Shown here: piece after piece, positions 55,739-64,000 of the stretch
Numbering within the stretch: position 1 is the first letter of the stretch
Layout: the number at the start of each line of letters is the position of its first letter
Source: Amycolatopsis jiangsuensis
Lineage (GTDB): Bacteria > Actinomycetota > Actinomycetes > Mycobacteriales > Pseudonocardiaceae
DNA length: 64,000 nt
Assembly: GCF_014204865.1 (NCBI RefSeq)
Contig: NZ_JACHMG010000001.1
Coordinates: 7,466,501 to 7,530,500, forward strand
Reading direction: 5' to 3'
Notes under the pieces: model-generated
What the model was told of the DNA's origin: nothing
What the model saw: the letters and a program-made list of their open reading frames with translations, nothing else
The model's database searches: none
Position numbers and translations under genes: made by a program

Positions 55739-56352
55739 TGCCACAAGGGAAACCCGCCGTCGTGCCCATCGACGGGCTCACCACCCGGCAACGCCGCAAC
55801 CGGCCGCTGCTGGCCGTGCACACCGGGGAGATGAAGGGCAAGTCCACCGCCGCGTTCGGGATGGCGCTGCGGGCCTGGAACCAGGGCTGGTCGATCGGGG
55901 TGTTCCAGTTCGTGAAGTCGGCGAAGTGGCGGGTCGGCGAGGAGGCCGCGTTCCGCGCGCTCGGGAAGCTGCACGAGGACACCGGTCAGGGCGGCCCGGT
56001 CGAATGGCACAAGATGGGCGAAGGCTGGAGCTGGGCACGCAAACAGGGCAGCGAGGAGGACCACGCGGCCGCCGCGCGGGAGGGCTGGGCCGAGATCAAG
56101 CGCAGGCTCGCCGCCGAGACCCACGACTTCTACGTGCTCGACGAGTTCAGCTACCTGTTCAAGTGGGGCTGGCTCGATCCCGCCGACGTCGTGTCCGCAC
56201 TGACCGCTCGCCCCGGCCACCAGCACGTGGTGATCACCGGCCGGCACGCCCCGCCGGAACTGATCGAGGCCGCGGACCTGGTGACCGAGATGACGAAGAT
56301 CAAGCACCCGATGGACGCCGGGCAGAAGGGGCAGCGGGGGATCGAGTGGTAG
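55738..56352 (+). CDS. cobO: Corrinoid adenosyltransferase
   Basis: 204 residues of the CobA/CobO P-loop family. It adenosylates cob(I)yrinate diamide or related corrinoids with ATP. The P-loop is HTGEMKGKSTAAFGMALRA, and conserved FQFVKSAKWRVGEE, DFYVLDEFSYLFKWGW and HVVITGRHAPPELIE follow. The ATG shares one base with the chelatase stop (TGATG), and its own end overlaps cobB by seven bases. Confidence 0.96.
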   Translation: MPQGKPAVVPIDGLTTRQRRNRPLLAVHTGEMKGKSTAAFGMALRAWNQGWSIGVFQFVKSAKWRVGEEAAFRALGKLHEDTGQGGPVEWHKMGEGWSWARKQGSEEDHAAAAREGWAEIKRRLAAETHDFYVLDEFSYLFKWGWLDPADVVSALTARPGHQHVVITGRHAPPELIEAADLVTEMTKIKHPMDAGQKGQRGIEW

Positions 56353-57689
56353 CACGGGTGGTCGTCGCCGCGCCGGGTTCGGGGCACGGCAAGACGACCG
56401 TCGCGGCCGGGCTGATGGCCGCCCTGCGCGCGGCCGGGCACCGGGTGTCCGGGCACAAGGTCGGGCCGGACTTCATCGACCCCGGCTACCATGCGCTGGC
56501 CACCGGCCGCCCGGCCCGCAACCTCGACCCGTTCCTGCAAGGCGAGGACGCGCTCGTTCCCTTGCTGCGGCACGGTTCCTCGGGCGCGGACCTCGCGGTG
56601 ATCGAAGGCGTGATGGGGCTTTTCGACGGTGCGCTGGGCACCGAGGGGTACGCCTCCACCGCCCATGTCGCCCGATTGCTGGACGCGCCGGTGCTCCTGG
56701 TGGTCGACGCTTCCGCGGCTTCTCGCAGCGTCGCGGCGACCGTGCTCGGTTTCGCCCAGTACGACACCCGGGTCCGGCTGGCCGGGGTGATCCTCAACAA
56801 ACTCGGCTCGCAGCGGCACGAGGACGAGATCGCCGCCGCTCTGGAGGGCACCGGGGTGCCGCTGGTGGGTGCGTTGCGGCGCAACGAGAACGTGCACGCG
56901 CCGAGCCGGCACCTCGGGCTGGTCCCGGCGGCCGAGCGTGCCGCGGACTCGCAGCGGGTGCTGCCGGAACTGGCGTCGTGGATCGGTACCGGAGTGGATC
57001 TGGCGGAGGTGGTTCGGATCGCCCGTACCGCACCGTCGCTGTCCGGTCCGGAGTGGACGCCGCCGGAGACGCACGAGGGCCCGCGCTCGGTGGTGGCCGC
57101 GGCGGCGGGGCCGGCGTTCACCTTCCGCTACACCGAAAACGTCGAGCTGCTGGCCGCGTCCGGAGTGGACGTCGTCGATCTCGATCCGTTGCGGGACAGT
57201 GCACTTCCGGAAGGCTGCGCCGGGCTGTACTTCGGTGGTGGTTTCCCCGAGGTACACGCCGCCGAGCTGTCCGCGAACGTGCCACTGCGCACCGCGGTCG
57301 CCGAAGCGATCGGCCGGGGAATGCCGGTCAGCGCCGAATGTGCCGGCTTGCTCTACCTGTGCCGGGAGCTCGACGGTGAGCCGATGGTGGGTGCGATCGA
57401 GGGGTCAGCGACGATGACCGCTCGCGGCAAACTCGGCTACCGGACCGCGGTTTCCCTCGCCGACAACGTGCTCGCGACCGCAGGGCAGCGCGTGACCGGG
57501 CACGAGTTCCACCGCACCGAGGTGTCCCCGTCTGCCGGTACTTCGCCCGCCTGGGGCTGGGACCGGACCGTCGACGGCTTCGCCTCCGGCTCGGTGCACG
57601 CCTCCTACCTGCACGTGCACTGGGCCGGGTACCCCGCCTTGGCGCAGCGGTTCGCCGCGCACGTGCGGAAATTCGGTACGGATGCCTGA
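56346..57689 (+). CDS. cobB: Cobyrinate/hydrogenobyrinate a,c-diamide synthase
   Basis: 447 residues. The N-terminal DRTGG-like ATP-dependent domain has VVAAPGSGHGKTTVAAGL, GPDFIDPGYHALATGRPARNLD and VIEGVMGLFDG. The C-terminal glutamine amidotransferase domain has FRYTENVELLAASG, LYFGGGFPEVHA, catalytic Cys in SAECAGLLYL and late His in GHEFHRTEV. It amidates the a and c acetate side chains using glutamine. GTG 56346 overlaps cobO, and the stop overlaps the next gene by 8 bases. Confidence 0.95.
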   Translation: MVARVVVAAPGSGHGKTTVAAGLMAALRAAGHRVSGHKVGPDFIDPGYHALATGRPARNLDPFLQGEDALVPLLRHGSSGADLAVIEGVMGLFDGALGTEGYASTAHVARLLDAPVLLVVDASAASRSVAATVLGFAQYDTRVRLAGVILNKLGSQRHEDEIAAALEGTGVPLVGALRRNENVHAPSRHLGLVPAAERAADSQRVLPELASWIGTGVDLAEVVRIARTAPSLSGPEWTPPETHEGPRSVVAAAAGPAFTFRYTENVELLAASGVDVVDLDPLRDSALPEGCAGLYFGGGFPEVHAAELSANVPLRTAVAEAIGRGMPVSAECAGLLYLCRELDGEPMVGAIEGSATMTARGKLGYRTAVSLADNVLATAGQRVTGHEFHRTEVSPSAGTSPAWGWDRTVDGFASGSVHASYLHVHWAGYPALAQRFAAHVRKFGTDA

Positions 57690-58710
57690 CCACGATCTGG
57701 GCCATCACGGCGACCGAGAGGTCGCCCCGGGGCTGGTGGATCTGGCGGTGAACGTCCGCCTGCCGCGGCCGCCGGAGTGGCTGCGGCAGGAGCTGGTGTC
57801 CGCTGTGGACGATCTGGCCGCCTATCCCGATCCATCCGCCGCTCAGCACGCCGTCGCCGCACGACACGGCCGGCCGATCGGTGAGGTCCTGGTGACGGCC
57901 GGGGCGGCGGAGGCGTTCACGTTGCTGGCCGCGGCTTTGCGGCCGCGCCGGGCGGTCGTGGTGCATCCGCAGTTCACCGAGCCCGAGGCGGCCTTGCGCG
58001 CCGCCGGGCACGCGGTCACCCGGGTCGTCCTGTCCTCTTCGGACGGTTTCGTGCTGGACCCGGCGCTGGTCCCGGAGTCGGCTGATCTGGTTTTCGTGGG
58101 CAATCCGACCAACCCGACGTCGGCCCTGCATCCGGCGGCGACGCTGCGGGAACTCGTCCGTCCGGGGCGGGTCCTGGTGGTGGACGAGGCGTTCCTCGAC
58201 GCGGTGCCCGGCGAGGCGGAAAGCCTGGCCGGGCACCGGATCCCTGGCGTGGTCGTCCTGCGCAGCCTGACGAAGACGTGGGGGCTGGCCGGTCTGCGGG
58301 CGGGCTACGTGCTCGGCCCCGAGTCGGTGCTGGCTCCGCTGCGCAAGGTCCAGCCACCATGGTCAGTGTCCACTTTGGCCGCTGTGGCCACCGAGGTGTG
58401 CTGCCGGCCGGCTGCGCTGGAAGAAGCGGAAAAGCTGGCTGCCGCCGCGGAAGCCGACCGGGAGTACCTGGTCAACCGGCTGGCCGGAGCCGGTGTCGAG
58501 GTGCTGGGCACACCCCGCGGCCCCTTCGTGCTGATCCAGGTCCGCGGTGCAGCGCAACTGCGGCTCCGGCTACGCGAAGCGGGCTACGCCGTCCGCCGAG
58601 GCGATACCTTTCCCGGGCTGGGGCCGGACCACCTGCGGCTGGCGGTCCGGGATCGCAGCACGACCGACGCCTTCCTTCGAGTGCTGTCAGGGCTCGTGGC
58701 CAACGGATGA
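57682..58710 (+). CDS. cobC: CobC-type aminotransferase/decarboxylase (aminopropanol arm)
   Basis: 342 residues of PLP fold-type I. The Schiff-base Lys is in LRSLTKTWGLAGLRAGYVLG. VNVRLPRPPEWL, VTAGAAEAFTLLAAAL, FVGNPTNPTSAL and VVDEAFLD are the expected aminotransferase landmarks. In mycobacteria the similar gene is annotated cobC and proposed to supply the (R)-1-amino-2-propanol linker by L-threonine phosphate decarboxylation. Histidinol-phosphate aminotransferase activity is a possible alternative, but the position right after cobB supports the B12 role. Confidence 0.85.
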   Translation: MPDHDLGHHGDREVAPGLVDLAVNVRLPRPPEWLRQELVSAVDDLAAYPDPSAAQHAVAARHGRPIGEVLVTAGAAEAFTLLAAALRPRRAVVVHPQFTEPEAALRAAGHAVTRVVLSSSDGFVLDPALVPESADLVFVGNPTNPTSALHPAATLRELVRPGRVLVVDEAFLDAVPGEAESLAGHRIPGVVVLRSLTKTWGLAGLRAGYVLGPESVLAPLRKVQPPWSVSTLAAVATEVCCRPAALEEAEKLAAAAEADREYLVNRLAGAGVEVLGTPRGPFVLIQVRGAAQLRLRLREAGYAVRRGDTFPGLGPDHLRLAVRDRSTTDAFLRVLSGLVANG

Positions 58711-58725
58711 CCGGAGCCACCGGGA

Positions 58726-59652
58726 TCACGCGGTGAGGACGAGCTTGCCCTGGAGGTGACCGCCGTCCAGCAGCCGGTGCGCGTCGGCGACCCGCTCGAA
58801 CGGGAAGGTCTCCTGCACGTGGACCCGCAGCTTGCCCTGCTCGACCAGTCCGACGAGACCCTGCAGTGCGACTGGATCGGGGTCGACCGCGATGCCGCTG
58901 AAGCGCATGCCGGCCGCCTCGAACTCGGCGATGAGTTCCGTTTCCTCGTCGGCGACCGCCGTCACCAGATGCCCTCCTGGGCGAAGCACCCCGAGCGACC
59001 GCCGCACGGCGTCGCCGCCGAGCGTGTCGAGCACGAGGTCGACGTCACGGACCGTCTCGGCGAAGTCGACCGTCGGGTAGTCGATCACCTCGTCGGCGCC
59101 GAGGCCCTCGACGAACTCCCGTTTGCTGCTGCCGGCGGTCGTCGTCACGTGCGCGCCGAGTGCCTTGGCGATTTGGATCGCGACGTGACCGACCCCGCCG
59201 CCACCGCCGTGGATCAGCACCCGGTCGCCTGCGCTCACGCCACCGAGGTCGACGAGGCCCTGCCACGCCGTCAGCCCGACGACCGGCAGCGCCGACGCCT
59301 CGACGTGCGAGAGCGACGCCGGCTTGCGCGCCAGGTGCAGTGCCGGAGCGGACACGAGTTCGGCGTACGCCTGGGCCGGCCGGGGGAACAACGGCATGCC
59401 GAATACTTCGTCGCCGGGCCGGAACCGCCAGGTCGCTGCCTCTTCGACCACGCCGCTGATGTCCCAGCCGAGCACGAACGGCGGCGTGCCGAGCAGGGGG
59501 AACTCGCCGGCGCGCAGTCGCGCTTCCAGCGGGTTCAGCCCGACCGCCTCGACGCGGACAAGGACCTCGGTCGGCAGCGGCCGGGGCTCGGGCGCGTCCA
59601 CGATGGTGAGTACCTCGGGACCGCCGAGCTGCTGCTGGGTGATGACTCGCAT
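58726..59652 (-). CDS. Zinc-independent MDR-family oxidoreductase (quinone-reductase-like)
   Basis: 308 residues with a GroES-like N-terminal half (EVLVRVEAVGLNPLEARLRAG, PFVLGWDISGVVEE) and an NADPH-binding Rossmann half (LIHGGGGGVGHVAIQIAKALG). The zinc-binding Cys/His set of alcohol dehydrogenases is missing, as in quinone oxidoreductases. The start ATG 59652 has AGGAG 4 bases upstream within a duplicated GAGCCAGGA. It is divergent from an HxlR regulator, a common pairing in which the regulator senses electrophiles or oxidants. Confidence 0.88.
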   Translation of the reverse strand: MRVITQQQLGGPEVLTIVDAPEPRPLPTEVLVRVEAVGLNPLEARLRAGEFPLLGTPPFVLGWDISGVVEEAATWRFRPGDEVFGMPLFPRPAQAYAELVSAPALHLARKPASLSHVEASALPVVGLTAWQGLVDLGGVSAGDRVLIHGGGGGVGHVAIQIAKALGAHVTTTAGSSKREFVEGLGADEVIDYPTVDFAETVRDVDLVLDTLGGDAVRRSLGVLRPGGHLVTAVADEETELIAEFEAAGMRFSGIAVDPDPVALQGLVGLVEQGKLRVHVQETFPFERVADAHRLLDGGHLQGKLVLTA

Positions 59653-59736
59653 GGCTCTCCTGGCTCTCCTGGCTCGGGAAGGGAAGTGAGGTCCACGCTA
59701 GGTTTCCGACAGGAACCCGCAGGTACCTTGGATGCC
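59653..59736. promoter_or_regulatory. Divergent control region with palindromes (HxlR target candidate)
   Basis: Between the divergent starts lie the palindrome AGGTACCT (59721-59728) and the imperfect dyad GGTTTCC-GAC-AGGAACC (59701-59717). HxlR-type regulators bind such dyads next to their own gene. Two tandem copies of a nine-base GAGCCAGGA carry the oxidoreductase ribosome site. Confidence 0.45.
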
Positions 59737-60117
59737 ATGAGCGGTTTCGGTCCCGGTGATCCCTTTCTCGCCGACTGCCCGGCGCGGCTGGCGGTCGAGC
59801 TGATCGCGGACAAGTGGACGGTGGTCGTGCTCGCCGGCCTCAGCAGGGGCCCGGTGCGCCATGGTGAGCTGATCGAGCTGATCGGCGGCATCTCCCGCAA
59901 GATGCTCACCCAGACGCTTCGCCGGCTCGAGTCGCACGGGCTCGTCCGCCGCCGCCCGTACGCGGAGGCGCCGCCCCGCGTCGAGTACGAGCTCACCCCG
60001 CTCGGAGCGACGCTGACCGAGCCGATCCACGTACTGACCGAGTGGGCGAAGGCGAACGGCGACGCGGTCCTCGCCGCGCTCGACGCCGATTCCGAGCCGG
60101 CCGCACAGCACGGCTGA
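59737..60117 (+). CDS. HxlR-family transcriptional regulator
   Basis: 126 residues with the HxlR winged helix: CPARLAVELIADKWTVVVLAGL, then RHGELIELIGGISRKMLTQTLRRLESHGLV and a wing RVEYELTPLGATL. The Cys at residue 14 matches the redox- or electrophile-sensing cysteine of this family. It probably controls the divergent oxidoreductase. Start ATG 59737; the ATG at 59732 is in another frame. It converges on cobS with a 4-bp gap. Confidence 0.9.
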   Translation: MSGFGPGDPFLADCPARLAVELIADKWTVVVLAGLSRGPVRHGELIELIGGISRKMLTQTLRRLESHGLVRRRPYAEAPPRVEYELTPLGATLTEPIHVLTEWAKANGDAVLAALDADSEPAAQHG

Positions 60118-60121
60118 GCGC

Positions 60122-60877
60122 TCACGCAGCGGCGAGCAACGCCCCGGCCACCGCGACCTCGACGCAGCCGCCCAGGACGTCACCGGTGATGCCGCCGAGG
60201 CGGCGGACGCAGCGGGCCAGCAAGAGCGCCGCGGCGGCGTACCCGACCGCGACGACGAGCGGGCCGCGCCACCACGGCAAGCCCGGCGCCAGCGTGGCCA
60301 GTGCCGCCGCCAGCACGAACACCAGTGCTGCGACGGTGATCGGCACCGACCCGCCGACGGTGGCGCCGAGGCCTTCCGGGCGGGCCGACGGGAGGTGCCG
60401 GGCGCAGCACAGCGAGAGCACACACCGTCCACACAGGACGGCCAAGACCGCCGCGGTGACGCCGTGGCCGTCCGAGATCGCGCCGGTCAGCGCGCCGAAC
60501 TGGACCAGCAGGACGAGCACCAGCGTGGCGATGCCGGTGGGGCCCGAATCGCCGCGGCGCATGACCTCCAGCGCCTTCGCGCGGTCGTAGGACGCGCCGA
60601 GGCCGTCGGCGGTGTCGGCCAGGCCGTCCAGGTGCAGACCCCGGCTACCGAGTGCGACGGCCCCGAGGGCGAGCCCCGCGACGGCAGGTGCCGGTAGCCC
60701 GATCGCGCCACCCGCCGCTACGACGAGTCCCGCAGCGGCGGCGAGGGGGACCGCCGCGACGAGGCCGAACGCCATCGCCACGCCGGCCACTCCCCGGTCG
60801 ACCCGCCGGGGCGCCGGTACCGGAATGGCAGTCAACGTCCCGACCGCGAGCCGAAGCCCGTCACCGAACCGAGTCAC
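60122..60877 (-). CDS. cobS: Adenosylcobinamide-GDP ribazoletransferase (cobalamin synthase)
   Basis: 251 residues, an integral membrane enzyme that joins alpha-ribazole (phosphate) to adenosylcobinamide-GDP. Motifs are [14 protein letters not shown] at the start, [37 protein letters not shown] metal-binding DGLAD-x2-DG, and the terminal [11 protein letters not shown]. Five to six hydrophobic helices are visible. GTG 60877 overlaps the stop of the 58-codon ORF (GTGA), so it is the last gene of cobU-cobT-orf-cobS. Confidence 0.94.
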   Translation of the reverse strand: MTRFGDGLRLAVGTLTAIPVPAPRRVDRGVAGVAMAFGLVAAVPLAAAAGLVVAAGGAIGLPAPAVAGLALGAVALGSRGLHLDGLADTADGLGASYDRAKALEVMRRGDSGPTGIATLVLVLLVQFGALTGAISDGHGVTAAVLAVLCGRCVLSLCCARHLPSARPEGLGATVGGSVPITVAALVFVLAAALATLAPGLPWWRGPLVVAVGYAAAALLLARCVRRLGGITGDVLGGCVEVAVAGALLAAA

Positions 60878-61050
60878 TGCACGTACCGCGTCGAGGCGAG
60901 GGAGGGGCCGGTCGCGGTGGCGGGCGAGGCAGACGCAGCGGATGGAAGCTTGCCCCCGGCCGCCGCACCGGACGTCAACGTCGACGCGACATATGCACCC
61001 AGCGCCACCTCAGCCGCACCATGCCCACCCACGACGTCGCCAAGCCTCAC
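60874..61050 (-). CDS. Small ORF coupled between cobT and cobS
   Basis: 58 codons from GTG 61050, overlapping the cobT stop (GTGA), to TGA 60874, overlapping the cobS GTG (GTGA). The first half, [22 protein letters not shown], resembles the C-terminal GDVLGG...EVAVAG end of CobS; the second half is Ala/Ser/Thr-rich low complexity. It may be a remnant of a duplicated cobS end that now acts as a translational bridge, or a real small protein. Translation is suggested only by the overlaps at both ends. Confidence 0.4.
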   Translation of the reverse strand: MRLGDVVGGHGAAEVALGAYVASTLTSGAAAGGKLPSAASASPATATGPSLASTRYVQ

Positions 61051-62066
61051 GTCAGGTCCGCCAGCAGGCCCATGTCGGCGATGATCGCCCGCGCCGCGCG
61101 CAGCGTCGGAATGGCCTGAACAGCACCGCTGCCCTCGCCGAGACGCAGGCCCAGGTCGAGGATCGGGGTCAGGCCCAGCGCCTTCATCGCGAACGCCTGC
61201 GCCGGTTCCGTGGAGCGGTGCCCGGCCAGCCACCACTGCCGCGCGCCCGGGGCGATTTCCTCCGCCACCACCGCGGCGGTCGCGGAAAAAATGCCGTCCA
61301 GCACCACCGGTATCCGCCGCATCGCGGCCTCCACCAGGAAACCCGCCGTCGCCGCGAGGCAGGCGCTGCCGAGCGCGGTCAGCCGTTCGAACGGATCGGC
61401 GACCCGGCCCGACGCACGGCGCACCGCGGCGGCGACGACAGCGGTCTTGCGTTCCAGCGCCTCGCCGGAAACCCCGGTGCCGGTGCCCACGACCTCGGCA
61501 GAGGGCAGGCCCAAGGACGCGGCCACGACCGCCGCGCACACCGTGGTGTTGCCGATCCCCATGTCACCCGGGATCAGCACGTGCGCGCCCGCCTCTTCGG
61601 CAGCGATCGCACGCCCCGCTTCGAACGCCGCCTGGGCTTCACCGGGGGCCAGGGCGTCCTCGACGTCGATCGCACCCGAACCGCGGCGGATCTTGTGCGC
61701 GGTGACCTCGTCCGGCACCTGGAAACCGTCCCAGTCCACGGCCAGATCGGCCACCCGCACCTTCGCCCCGACCTGCGCGGCCAGCACGGTCACCCCGCTG
61801 CGCCCGGCCAGGAACACCCGCACCATCGCCGCGGTGATCTCGCGTGGATAGGCCGACTGCGCGGACACGCCGTGGTCGCCGGCGAACACCACGACCCGCA
61901 CGTCGTCCAGCGGACGCGGCGGGACCACGCCGTGCGCGGCGCTCAACCAGGCGGCCAGCTCCTCCAGCCTGCCGAGCGAGCCGACCGGCTTGACCAGCCC
62001 GTCGAGCCGGTCCAGCGCGGTGGCGCGGGCGGCCGGATCGGGCGCGGGGACGGGGAAACTCGGCAC
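61047..62066 (-). CDS. cobT: Nicotinate-nucleotide-dimethylbenzimidazole phosphoribosyltransferase
   Basis: 339 residues. It forms alpha-ribazole phosphate from dimethylbenzimidazole (made by BluB here) and nicotinate mononucleotide. Diagnostic stretches are [56 protein letters not shown] and [33 protein letters not shown], with the catalytic Glu in the last segment. It starts 10 bp after the cobU stop and ends in an overlap with the small ORF. Confidence 0.96.
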   Translation of the reverse strand: MPSFPVPAPDPAARATALDRLDGLVKPVGSLGRLEELAAWLSAAHGVVPPRPLDDVRVVVFAGDHGVSAQSAYPREITAAMVRVFLAGRSGVTVLAAQVGAKVRVADLAVDWDGFQVPDEVTAHKIRRGSGAIDVEDALAPGEAQAAFEAGRAIAAEEAGAHVLIPGDMGIGNTTVCAAVVAASLGLPSAEVVGTGTGVSGEALERKTAVVAAAVRRASGRVADPFERLTALGSACLAATAGFLVEAAMRRIPVVLDGIFSATAAVVAEEIAPGARQWWLAGHRSTEPAQAFAMKALGLTPILDLGLRLGEGSGAVQAIPTLRAARAIIADMGLLADLT

Positions 62067-62076
62067 GGCGTTCTCC

Positions 62077-62691
62077 TCACGGAAGATCGAGCACCCGCCC
62101 GGCCACGATCAGCGAAACCCGGTCGCAGTCGGCGGACACCCGGTTGTTCAGTGCGCCCAGCACATCACGGAACAGCCGCCCGGACACCGTCGCGGGCACC
62201 ACACCGCTGCCCACCTCGTTGCTCACCGCCACGATCGGAACGCGGGCCTCGTGCCACGCGGCGAGGAAATCCTCCAGCCGCTCGTCGAGCCGCTGCTCCC
62301 AGCCCGCTCGTCCGGCCCACGCGCCGACCTCGTCGAGCACCCGGGACAACCAGGTGCCGAGGCAGTCGATCAGCAGCGGACTGGTCGCGGTGCGCAGCAC
62401 CCCGGCCAGGTCGGTGGTCTCCACCGTGGTCCAGTGGTGTGGCCGGCGGGCCCGGTGCGCCGCGACGCGGGCGGCCCACTCCGGGTCGTCGCCGGACGGG
62501 GGCAGGCCGGGAGCGACGTAGACGAGATGCGGGTGGTGCGCGACGAGCCGCTCGGCGTGCCTCGACTTGCCCGAACGGACCCCGCCCAGTACCAGCACCT
62601 TCCGATCGTCGCGACCGTAGCGGCGAAGTACCCGCGCCAGGATTTCGAGAGACCTGGCGAGCCGGTGCGTCAGCTTGGTCATACCCGGCAT
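62077..62691 (-). CDS. cobU: Adenosylcobinamide kinase / phosphate guanylyltransferase
   Basis: 204 residues. The P-loop is [16 protein letters not shown], preceded by an Arg-rich extension of about 30 residues not found in most CobU proteins. Then come [23 protein letters not shown] (guanylylation His region), [14 protein letters not shown] and [13 protein letters not shown]. It phosphorylates and GMP-modifies adenosylcobinamide. ATG 62691 or 62682 may start it; GGGAGA lies just upstream. It leads the cobU-cobT-orf-cobS unit and is divergent from cobD. Confidence 0.93.
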   Translation of the reverse strand: MPGMTKLTHRLARSLEILARVLRRYGRDDRKVLVLGGVRSGKSRHAERLVAHHPHLVYVAPGLPPSGDDPEWAARVAAHRARRPHHWTTVETTDLAGVLRTATSPLLIDCLGTWLSRVLDEVGAWAGRAGWEQRLDERLEDFLAAWHEARVPIVAVSNEVGSGVVPATVSGRLFRDVLGALNNRVSADCDRVSLIVAGRVLDLP

Positions 62692-62718
62692 TCTCTCCCG
62701 CGCGCTACGGTGCGCCAC

Positions 62719-63657
62719 GTGCCACTCCGACAAGCCGCCACGGCAGCCGGCCTGATCACCGGATATGTCGCCGACGCCTGGTTCGGCGACCCCCGCCGCG
62801 GCCATCCGGTCGCCGGCTTCGGCACCGTCGCGGGCGCGCTGGAACGACGCTGGTGGGCCGACTCGAAAACCCGGGGGGCGGGCTACGCCGTGACGTGCGC
62901 GGGCACGGTCGCCGGGCTCGGGCTGGCGGCGCAGGCGGCGACCCGGCGACGGCCGTCCGCCCGGTTCGCGCTCGTCGCGGTGGCGACCTGGGCGGTACTC
63001 GGCGGCAGCGGGCTGGCCGCCGAGGGACGGGAAATGGCGCGATTGCTCGAATCCGGCGACCTCCCCGCCGCGCGGCGGCGGCTCGGTCACCTCTGCGCCC
63101 GCGACGCGACCGGACTCGACGCGGCCGCGCTGAGCCGCGCGGCCACCGAATCGATCGCGGAGAACACGTCCGACGCCGTGGTGGCACCGTTGCTGTGGGG
63201 TGCGGTCGCCGGAATCCCCGGCCTGCTCGGCTATCGCGCGGTCAACACGCTCGACGCGATGGTCGGCTACCGTTCGCCGCGGCACCGGAACTTCGGCTGG
63301 TTCGCCGCCCGTGCCGACGACGTCGTGAACCTCGTGCCTGCCCGGGCCGGAGCGCTGCTGACCACGCTGTGCGCACCGCTGGCCGGCGGCCGGACGAGGA
63401 GCGCGTGGCGCGTCTGGCGGCGGGACGGCTCGGCACACCCGAGCCCGAACGCCGGACAGGTCGAAGCGGCGTTCGCCGGGGCATTGGACCTCCGGCTCGG
63501 CGGCACGAACACCTACCACGGCGCCGAGGAGCGCCGCGGCACGCTGGGCGACGGGAGACCACCGGTACCGGCGGACCTACGACGCGCGGTGCGGCTGTCC
63601 CGGATGGCGGGAGCAGCCGCACTCGCCGTGGCCGCGCTCGGGGCGGTGCTGCGGTGA
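62719..63657 (+). CDS. cobD: Adenosylcobinamide-phosphate synthase (CbiB/CobD)
   Basis: 312 residues, a membrane enzyme that attaches the aminopropanol (phosphate) arm to adenosylcobyric acid. It opens with [20 protein letters not shown]; the conserved [52 protein letters not shown] core is present ([13 protein letters not shown]), followed by [14 protein letters not shown] and [12 protein letters not shown] 62719 is chosen; GTG 62710 is possible. The stop overlaps the cobQ start (GTGA). Confidence 0.94.
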   Translation: MPLRQAATAAGLITGYVADAWFGDPRRGHPVAGFGTVAGALERRWWADSKTRGAGYAVTCAGTVAGLGLAAQAATRRRPSARFALVAVATWAVLGGSGLAAEGREMARLLESGDLPAARRRLGHLCARDATGLDAAALSRAATESIAENTSDAVVAPLLWGAVAGIPGLLGYRAVNTLDAMVGYRSPRHRNFGWFAARADDVVNLVPARAGALLTTLCAPLAGGRTRSAWRVWRRDGSAHPSPNAGQVEAAFAGALDLRLGGTNTYHGAEERRGTLGDGRPPVPADLRRAVRLSRMAGAAALAVAALGAVLR

Positions 63658-64000
63658 GCGGGCTGCTGGTCGCCGGCACGACGTCGGACGCGGGCAAGAG
63701 CCTGGTCACCGCGGGCATCTGCCGGTGGCTGGCGCGACGCGGGCTGCGGGTGGCGCCGTTCAAGGCGCAAAACATGTCCAACAACTCCATGGTGTGCGCG
63801 GACGGGGCGGAGATCGGCCGCGCGCAGTGGCTGCAGGCGCGGGGCGCGGGTGTGGAACCGGAGGCCGCGATGAACCCGGTGCTGCTGAAACCGGGGAGTG
63901 ACCGGCGCAGTCACGTGGTGGCGCTCGGCAAGCCGTTCGGCACGCTGGAGGCGGGGGAGTACGCCACCGGGCGGGCCGGGCTCGCCGAGATCGCCTTCCG
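63654..64000 (+). CDS. cobQ: Cobyric acid synthase CobQ (3' end outside window)
   Basis: The first 115 residues of a glutamine-dependent amidase that modifies the b, d, e and g side chains of adenosylcobyrinate diamide. The N-terminal P-loop-like [32 protein letters not shown] and [29 protein letters not shown] are typical. GTG 63654 overlaps the cobD stop. The gene continues past the right edge. Confidence 0.95.
   Translation, partial: MSGLLVAGTTSDAGKSLVTAGICRWLARRGLRVAPFKAQNMSNNSMVCADGAEIGRAQWLQARGAGVEPEAAMNPVLLKPGSDRRSHVVALGKPFGTLEAGEYATGRAGLAEIAF

Noticed and set aside
53543..55744. Upstream extension of the cobL frame by more than 700 codons
   Set aside because: It runs antisense through the chelatase gene. 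The methylase motif begins a few residues after GTG 53542.

Overview
The window is GC-rich actinobacterial DNA, most likely from a member of the Pseudonocardiales such as Amycolatopsis (inference). Supporting signs are GTG/TTG starts, ATGA/GTGA operon overlaps, an EmbC-type arabinosyltransferase of the kind used for arabinogalactan walls, a Type VII-secreted toxin cassette, CYP105-like P450s and mycobacterial-style cobalamin genes (fused cobIJ, a CobN-type chelatase).

Layout. 1-7.7 kb: the end of an IclR regulator, an alpha/beta hydrolase, a STAND (NB-ARC/TPR) ATPase, and a minus-strand operon of a pentapeptide-repeat membrane protein, a GT4 glycosyltransferase and a CDP-glycerol-transferase-like gene. 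This last gene is split by ten copies of a 7-bp tandem repeat and looks phase-variable, currently out of frame. 7.7-25.3 kb: a mobile and decaying island. It holds an IS701-family element with exact ends and a 4-bp target duplication, two IS3-family elements, an inverted P450 pair around a flavin monooxygenase, an EspC-like/polymorphic toxin/immunity cassette, many gene remnants, and a frameshifted tyrosine recombinase next to tRNA-Lys(CTT), the probable integration site.

25.3-38 kb: core chromosome. It carries tRNA-Lys, tRNA-His, oligoribonuclease, an HtrA-like protease, an M20 hydrolase, a methyltransferase, an AlkA-like glycosylase, an M50-like membrane protease, proA, a reductase-deaminase fusion with a roughly 308-residue low-complexity insertion inside its reductase fold, and a GH18 chitinase. 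Several degenerate minisatellites lie between or within these genes.

38-64 kb: a nearly complete aerobic cobalamin locus in several overlapping operons. cobN has an upstream B12 riboswitch. The operons are cobG-cobH-cobIJ; cobL-cobM-(Gfo/Idh oxidoreductase)-cobK-bluB; (ChlI/ChlD-type chelatase)-cobO-cobB-cobC; cobU-cobT-(58-codon ORF)-cobS; and cobD-cobQ, with cobQ running off the edge. An emb-type arabinosyltransferase and an HxlR regulator/oxidoreductase pair are interspersed. No cobF was seen, and an unexplained oxidoreductase is translationally coupled between cobM and cobK.
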